From Bacillota bacterium (GTDB lineage Bacteria; Bacillota; Clostridia; Acetivibrionales; DTU013), in the NCBI GenBank assembly GCA_023412915.1, contig JAEZRE010000005.1, forward strand, positions 1 through 64,000: a stretch of DNA of 64,000 nucleotides, given 5' to 3'. Made by a program: the position numbers and the translations under genes. Within the stretch, counting starts at the first letter, position 1; every line of letters begins with the position of its first letter. Below are positions 60,057 to 64,000 of this stretch, in pieces. The notes under the pieces were generated by a model. That model searched no databases, had not been told where the DNA came from, and saw only the letters and a list, made by a program, of their open reading frames with translations.

Positions 60057-61991
60057 TTATTTGGATGCTGTCAGCCCGAAACCATATGAAAACAACGGCT
60101 TTTTACCGCTCCCGTCATCAACGTTTATGGGCAGCTGTTTAACGTCCGCCGGCCAGGTGAATGAAAGCTTGCCGGTAAAAGGATATTTTCCGTAAAGAAC
60201 CTCCGCGACGGCGTCTCCTTCAGATCCGGGAAGCCATGCCGCCACAAAGGCATCCCAATTATTTATTTCATCAGTCACAATCCTGGGCCGTCCCGACACC
60301 AGTATTGTTATTACCGGCAAGCCGGTAGCTTTGGCGTCCTCCAAAGCTTCTTTATTTTCGTCCAACGCCGTGCCATTGAACAACCCCAACTCGCCGTCGT
60401 CGCCAAGATATTCGGCATACGGTCTTTCACCAATCACAACTACTGCCACATCGGCATTCTTAGCTTCATTTTTGTCTGTAATAATTGTGCCGCCGTTTTC
60501 CTGTGCAATTTTCCTGAAACCATCCAGAATCGTGGAACCCTCCGTCCATTTAATTCCGTTAAAATCCACACCGCCCTGCCAGCTTACTGTCCAGCCGCCG
60601 CATTGTACTCCCACGTTATCTGCGGCGGGACCCGTAACAAAAATTTTAGCTGCTTTTTTCAAGGGAAGGATATTATCCTTATTCTTTAAAAGTACTAGAG
60701 ACTCTCTCACGGCTTTCTTTGCTATCTCTCTGCTCTCGGCGGAACCCAGCTCTTTTACAGCCAGGTCCTGATTGCCCAAAGGTTTCTCGAACAGACCCAT
60801 CTCGAGTTTGACTCTCAAGATCCTCCTGACTGCGTCATTTATCCTCTCCTCTTTTATCTCACCCTTTTTGGCCGCCTTCTTAATTTCATCTATGGTTTCT
60901 CTCCAGTGATTTGCTTCCATAAACATATCTACGCCGGCATTTACCGATGCAACCACCTGGCCGTGGAAGTCTTTCTCCTTTAGCTGGTGAAGCGCTTCAT
61001 AATCTGAAATTACAAAGCCTTTGAAACCCAGCTCGCCTTTTAAAACGTCCTGAATAAGGTATTTGTTTTCGTGGTTCTTAACTCCGTTCCAACTGCTGAA
61101 AGAAACCATTACAGTCTTGACGCCGGCTTTTACAGCCTTCTCGTATCCCGAAACATGAATCTTCCTCAGTTCCTCCTCGGAAATTTTGGCATCTCTCTGG
61201 TCGATGGAATGGATACCGAATCCTGGCATCCACTCCGTACCGCCGTCGGCCGCATAGTGTTTTGCCGACGCCGCGATGCCGTATTCCTCCTGCATTGTTT
61301 TGATATATGGCACTAAAAGCCTGCCCACCAATTCCGGGTTTTCGCCGTAGCTTTCATAGGTCCTGCCCCATCTCTCGTCCCGGGCAACTGCTATACATGG
61401 GCCAAAGTTCCAGTTTATACCTGTTGCAATCATCTCGCGGGCCGTCACGCCTGCTATTTCTTTCATGAGCTCAGGGTCTCCAGCTGCCCCAAGCCCGATG
61501 TTGTGAGGGAATACGACCGCCCCGTAAACGGTGTTGTGGCCATGTACGGCGTCTACGCCGTATATTATTGGAATTCCAAGCCGTGTAGACATGGCCGCAG
61601 TCTGATACTCTTGACACATGTCTATCCAGTCTTTCCTGGTATTCATTCCAGGATATGATCCGCCTCCGCTCAGGACAGACCCGAGAAAGTATTTTTTTAC
61701 AGCGTCAGGTGAAGCGGTATTTCTTTCTCCCTGAACCATTTGTCCTGCCTTTTCGTCCAACGTCATTTTTGCTATCAATGAATTTAGCCTATCCTCAATA
61801 GAAGCGTTGTCATTCTGCGCATTTTGTGTATTATACCCCGCTGTTTTACCTTCCGCAGCTACCCCGATCGTGGCAGCGACAGGGGGTTGGGAAGCCTTGA
61901 CAGTTGTGTTCGCACTCTGGCAAACCGCGGACTGAGATAATACCAAAACACAAGCCAGGAGAATTAAACCGGTTTTCCTTAATCTTTTCAT
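60057..61991 (-). CDS. Secreted glycoside hydrolase family 3 (beta-glucosidase-like)
   Basis: 644 residues. Signal peptide (about 1-28, LILLACVLVLSQSAVCQSA), an Ala/Asn/Thr-rich linker to about 65, then the GH3 N-terminal barrel with substrate residues in YGVDAVHGHNTVYGA and RDERWGRTYESYGE, KHYAADGGTEW, and nucleophile Asp in VISDYEAL; C-terminal GH3_C domain with SLVLLKNKDNILPL. The two-domain exo-beta-glucosidase layout (as in barley ExoI) implies release of glucose from beta-glucans. Start ATG 61991 has AAGGTG eight bases upstream; GTG 62000 overlaps that site. Confidence 0.92.
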   Translation of the reverse strand: MKRLRKTGLILLACVLVLSQSAVCQSANTTVKASQPPVAATIGVAAEGKTAGYNTQNAQNDNASIEDRLNSLIAKMTLDEKAGQMVQGERNTASPDAVKKYFLGSVLSGGGSYPGMNTRKDWIDMCQEYQTAAMSTRLGIPIIYGVDAVHGHNTVYGAVVFPHNIGLGAAGDPELMKEIAGVTAREMIATGINWNFGPCIAVARDERWGRTYESYGENPELVGRLLVPYIKTMQEEYGIAASAKHYAADGGTEWMPGFGIHSIDQRDAKISEEELRKIHVSGYEKAVKAGVKTVMVSFSSWNGVKNHENKYLIQDVLKGELGFKGFVISDYEALHQLKEKDFHGQVVASVNAGVDMFMEANHWRETIDEIKKAAKKGEIKEERINDAVRRILRVKLEMGLFEKPLGNQDLAVKELGSAESREIAKKAVRESLVLLKNKDNILPLKKAAKIFVTGPAADNVGVQCGGWTVSWQGGVDFNGIKWTEGSTILDGFRKIAQENGGTIITDKNEAKNADVAVVVIGERPYAEYLGDDGELGLFNGTALDENKEALEDAKATGLPVITILVSGRPRIVTDEINNWDAFVAAWLPGSEGDAVAEVLYGKYPFTGKLSFTWPADVKQLPINVDDGSGKKPLFSYGFGLTASK

Positions 61992-62000
61992 CCTACCCAC

Positions 62001-62275
62001 ACCTTTTCCAAGTATTTCATAATTTTATTCTGCTCCTCGAACCGAGGTTATAACAGTAGTCTGTTTTAAGTTAATTGGTGGAGTTTTTTCAGCTTGCTGG
62101 GTGGGGGGTTGGCGTCACAAAAAAATGCAGGATTATATGCATAAAAATGCAAGCGTTATTGCATATGCAAAACAGTCGGCTCCATACCGGATTGCGGCGC
62201 AATGCCGTGGATTTCAATGGTGTGCCTGGTAGGGAATGAAGGTCTGATTTGTGCTAGGACAATAACGTTTTGAAT
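62001..62275. other. Intergenic region between GH3 and the Rh-type channel
   Basis: About 275 bases holding no gene. It contains a G-rich run, the palindrome TGCATAAAAATGCA at 62138-62151 and TTGCATATGCAA, short dyads of unknown meaning. No promoter for the GH3 gene is convincing. Confidence 0.5.
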
Positions 62276-62307
62276 ATTTATGTCGAATAACTTGCATTTA
62301 TGTCGAA
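62276..62307 (+). promoter_or_regulatory. Direct repeat ATTTATGTCGAA, operator candidate of the ammonium channel
   Basis: ATTTATGTCGAA at 62276-62287 and again at 62296-62307, 20 bases apart (two helical turns). One copy lies upstream of the -35, the other inside the spacer of the promoter. The sequence matches neither the TnrA nor the GlnR consensus, so the regulator is unknown. Confidence 0.5.
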
Positions 62308-62320
62308 CCAGGAATATAAT
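62292..62320 (+). promoter_or_regulatory. Promoter of the Rh-type ammonium channel
   Basis: TTGCAT (62292-62297), a 17-base spacer and TATAAT (62315-62320), 37 bases before the GTG start. Confidence 0.7.
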
Positions 62321-62356
62321 TTCCATAAATATAATTGTTAAAAAGGGGATCAAAAG

Positions 62357-63523
62357 GTGAAAAAAAGAATCTTTCTTTCTCTATTGAGCTGCTTTATTTT
62401 TGTTTTTGCACCAATGCAGGTCCGGGCTTCTGAAAACGCAGTGGCTGCGGGACTTGACGGGTTAAGACAGGTAGAGCAGTACAACTTTTCCATTCATATT
62501 CTTGCAATGCTTCTCGTTGGTTTCGGCTTCCTGATGGTTTTTGTAAAGAAATACGGTTATAGCGCAACTACGGGGACTTTTCTGGTTGTAAGCGTCGGAT
62601 TGCCGTTATACATGCTGCTGCGTTCAACAGGAATCATTTCCTCCGAAGCCATAAATGCAGACAGTATAACTTCGCTGCTGCTGGCCGAATTCGCCTGCGC
62701 CTCTGCGCTGATAGCCATGGGAGCGGTTCTGGGGAGGCTTCGCCTATACCAGTACGCCATATTGTCGCTGTTGATAATACCCGTGTACATGATCAACGAA
62801 TGGCTCATATTGGACGGTGGGCTTGGTCTGACGAAGGGTTTTGTTGATTCTGCAGGTTCGATTGTAATACATGCCTTTGGAGCATATTTCGGTCTGGGGC
62901 TTACACTCGCGCTTACAGCCGCAGTCGATAGGAATAAACCAATAGAGAGCGATGCTACCTCGGACAGGTTTTCAATACTGGGTTCCATGGTTCTGTGGAT
63001 CTTCTGGCCAAGCTTCTGCAGCGCCATAGTGCCTTCCGGGCAGATGCCTAAAACAGTAATAAACACCGTTTTGGCATTGTGCGGTGCAACGGTGGTTACT
63101 TACCTTATGAGCTCACTGTTGCGAAAAGGGAAGCCCAGCATAGCGGACATTGCCAATGCTGCTCTTGCCGGCGGCGTTTCCATAGGCGCTACCTGCAACA
63201 TCGTATCTGCACCCGGAGCTTTTGGCATAGGCGCTCTTGCCGGCGCTTTATGCGTTTTGGGTTATGTTGTCATACAGCCCAGGCTCCAGCGCTTATTGAA
63301 GAATGTGGACACCTGCGGCGTCCATAACCTGCATGGCATGCCGGGCCTTTTAGGAGGAATCATTGCCATATTCGTTGTCCCCGGAATAGCTCAGGCACAG
63401 CTAATAGGTATTGTATTCACAGTAGTATTTGCGTTTGCGGCAGGAGGTATAGGGGGACTTATCATAAGGGCAACCGGAACCAAGAAAGCAGCATATGAGG
63501 ACGAAGAGGAATTTTCCGCCTGA
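62357..63523 (+). CDS. Ammonium channel of the Amt/Rh family (Rh-type)
   Basis: 388 residues with signal-like first helix (1-25) and about 11 further membrane helices. The words FSILGSMVLWIFWPSFCSA, NAALAGGVSIGA and DTCGVHNLHGMPGLLGG are Rh-type rather than AmtB-type; both pore His residues are present (in VIHAFGAYFG and HNLHG). Moves ammonia/ammonium down its gradient. No glnK/glnB PII gene follows, unlike amtB loci. GTG start with AAAGGGG about 8 bases upstream. It fits with the glutamine synthetase and GatCAB in the window. Confidence 0.88.
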   Translation: MKKRIFLSLLSCFIFVFAPMQVRASENAVAAGLDGLRQVEQYNFSIHILAMLLVGFGFLMVFVKKYGYSATTGTFLVVSVGLPLYMLLRSTGIISSEAINADSITSLLLAEFACASALIAMGAVLGRLRLYQYAILSLLIIPVYMINEWLILDGGLGLTKGFVDSAGSIVIHAFGAYFGLGLTLALTAAVDRNKPIESDATSDRFSILGSMVLWIFWPSFCSAIVPSGQMPKTVINTVLALCGATVVTYLMSSLLRKGKPSIADIANAALAGGVSIGATCNIVSAPGAFGIGALAGALCVLGYVVIQPRLQRLLKNVDTCGVHNLHGMPGLLGGIIAIFVVPGIAQAQLIGIVFTVVFAFAAGGIGGLIIRATGTKKAAYEDEEEFSA

Positions 63524-63580
63524 GGGTTATTTCTGATAATACGGAAAGTTGATTGTGCCGGACAGACTAACGAGAAACAA

Positions 63581-63612
63581 AAACAGATTACGAACTTATG
63601 TAATCTGTTTTT
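63581..63612 (+). terminator. Intrinsic terminator after the Rh-type gene
   Basis: AAACAGATTAC pairs with GTAATCTGTTT around GAACTTAT, followed by T. Confidence 0.85.
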
Positions 63613-63615
63613 ATG

Positions 63616-63639
63616 TGGTCGGAGCGAGTGGATTTGAAT
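63616..63639 (-). other. tRNA 3'-end remnant (possible attachment site)
   Basis: On the minus strand TTCAAATCCACT then CGCTCCGACCA, that is a T-loop, T-stem 3' strand, acceptor 3' strand and CCA, as in a proline-type tRNA (acceptor complement CGGAGCG). The T-stem 5' strand and everything before it are missing, so this is no working tRNA. Such fragments arise when an element integrates at a tRNA gene. Confidence 0.6.
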
Positions 63640-63692
63640 CAGAGACCTCTTTTTTAGTATATTTGGTTCTATTGGTCGAAATATCTTCGAGA

Positions 63693-63721
63693 TTGTTGAA
63701 ATTTGGTATTAGGTGTATAAT
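63693..63721 (+). promoter_or_regulatory. Possible promoter of the B-box protein gene
   Basis: TTGTTG (63693-63698), a 17-base spacer and TATAAT (63716-63721), 34 bases before the start codon. Confidence 0.5.
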
Positions 63722-63755
63722 GATGGAGAATAAACTGTTAGGGGGCGGATTATCT

Positions 63756-64000
63756 ATGAAATGCTATAATCATCCTGATAGGGATGCTCAAGCAGCATGC
63801 GTATACTGCGGTAAGCTATTTTGCCAGGAATGCATAATAGAGGTTAACGGCAAGATGTACTGTAAAGCCGATATCGGTAACGTACTAAAAGAAGCAAAAG
63901 ACGAAGCTGCCGCTGCAAGGGTAGCCACGCCGGCAATAAGTATAAACAACGTAAACAATAATACGAACCAAAATACTAATAACATTGGAGCTGCAGCAAA
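63756..64000 (+). CDS. B-box-type zinc-finger protein, 5' part
   Basis: The first 81 codons of a gene that runs past the window end. Start ATG 63756 has GGGGGCGG upstream. The N-terminus is a B-box zinc finger: Cys3, His6, Cys15, Cys18, Cys23, Cys26 and a further Cys36 (CYNHPDRDAQAACVYCGK, LFCQECIIEVNGKMYC). A charged stretch and an Asn-rich segment (INNVNNNTNQNTNN) follow. In clostridial relatives, such fingers precede a membrane domain; that part is outside the window. Confidence 0.82.
   Translation, partial: MKCYNHPDRDAQAACVYCGKLFCQECIIEVNGKMYCKADIGNVLKEAKDEAAAARVATPAISINNVNNNTNQNTNNIGAAA

Noticed and set aside
62138..62180. TGCATAAAAATGCA and TTGCATATGCAA dyads as operators
   Set aside because: Short A/T-rich dyads are expected by chance in such DNA, and they are more than 100 bases from the promoter of the ammonium channel.

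Overview
The window reads as chromosomal DNA of an anaerobic, spore-forming Bacillota of the class Clostridia. The evidence is a gerA-type spore germinant receptor operon, AGGAGG-type ribosome binding sites with frequent GTG/TTG starts, intrinsic terminators with T tracts, a T-box leader, IreB/RuvX/DUF1292 and SecG/RNase R neighbourhoods, type III glutamine synthetase, rubredoxin-like and ferredoxin-like redox proteins, and no oxygen-dependent metabolism. I cannot fix the genus. Cytoplasmic GH27 and secreted GH3 glycosidases fit a plant-polysaccharide or oligosaccharide user.

Layout. 0-9 kb: an M20 peptidase behind a tandem hairpin repeat, then lower glycolysis: 6-phosphofructokinase, gapA, a fused pgk-tpiA gene and gpmI. 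Enolase lies 13.6 kb further on (22.2 kb). The stretch between (8.7-22.1 kb) is accessory: DUF2804, nitroreductase, NUDIX and P-loop kinase genes, a truncated membrane gene, a YesM/YesN-type two-component system, and a divergent adaptor/permease/two-ATPase export operon whose last ATPase ends in an AbrB-like domain. 22-32 kb: eno, secG, HD protein, rnr, DUF523, an HPr-like protein without the phosphorylatable His, mtaB, ireB, a ferredoxin-tailed aldo-keto reductase, ruvX and DUF1292. 32-41 kb: GH27, PilZ, DUF3048 lipoprotein, rubredoxin-like protein, an ArgD-like aminotransferase behind an ARG-box promoter, a KimA-type K+ importer, a TadG-like protein and a NimA-like flavoprotein. 41-49 kb: a T-box-controlled operon (aspS-gatC fusion, gatA, gatB) for tRNA-dependent amidation, then type III glutamine synthetase with its own leader terminator. 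49-60 kb: a degenerate KaiC/PEP-pyruvate-binding fusion protein, a SagB-like oxidoreductase, the germination operon gerAA-gerAC-small membrane protein-gerAB, an esterase lipoprotein and two multipass membrane proteins. 60-64 kb: secreted GH3, an Rh-type ammonium channel, a tRNA 3'-end remnant and the start of a B-box zinc-finger gene that runs off the window.

Functional themes. Glycolysis from fructose-6-phosphate to PEP is encoded almost completely here (aldolase not seen). Nitrogen handling is the second theme: GatCAB uses glutamine as amide donor, glutamine synthetase makes it, the Rh channel imports ammonium, and the ArgD-like enzyme uses glutamate. The most interesting signals are two bifunctional fusions (PGK-TIM with an A8 run at the joint; AspRS-GatC under a T-box with overlapping GAA/AAC specifier triplets), a hairpin repeat that ends in the ribosome binding sites of two unrelated genes, and a dispersed about 70-bp palindromic repeat. 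No CRISPR array, prophage, transposase or complete tRNA/rRNA gene was seen. Promoter, operator and terminator calls are by eye.
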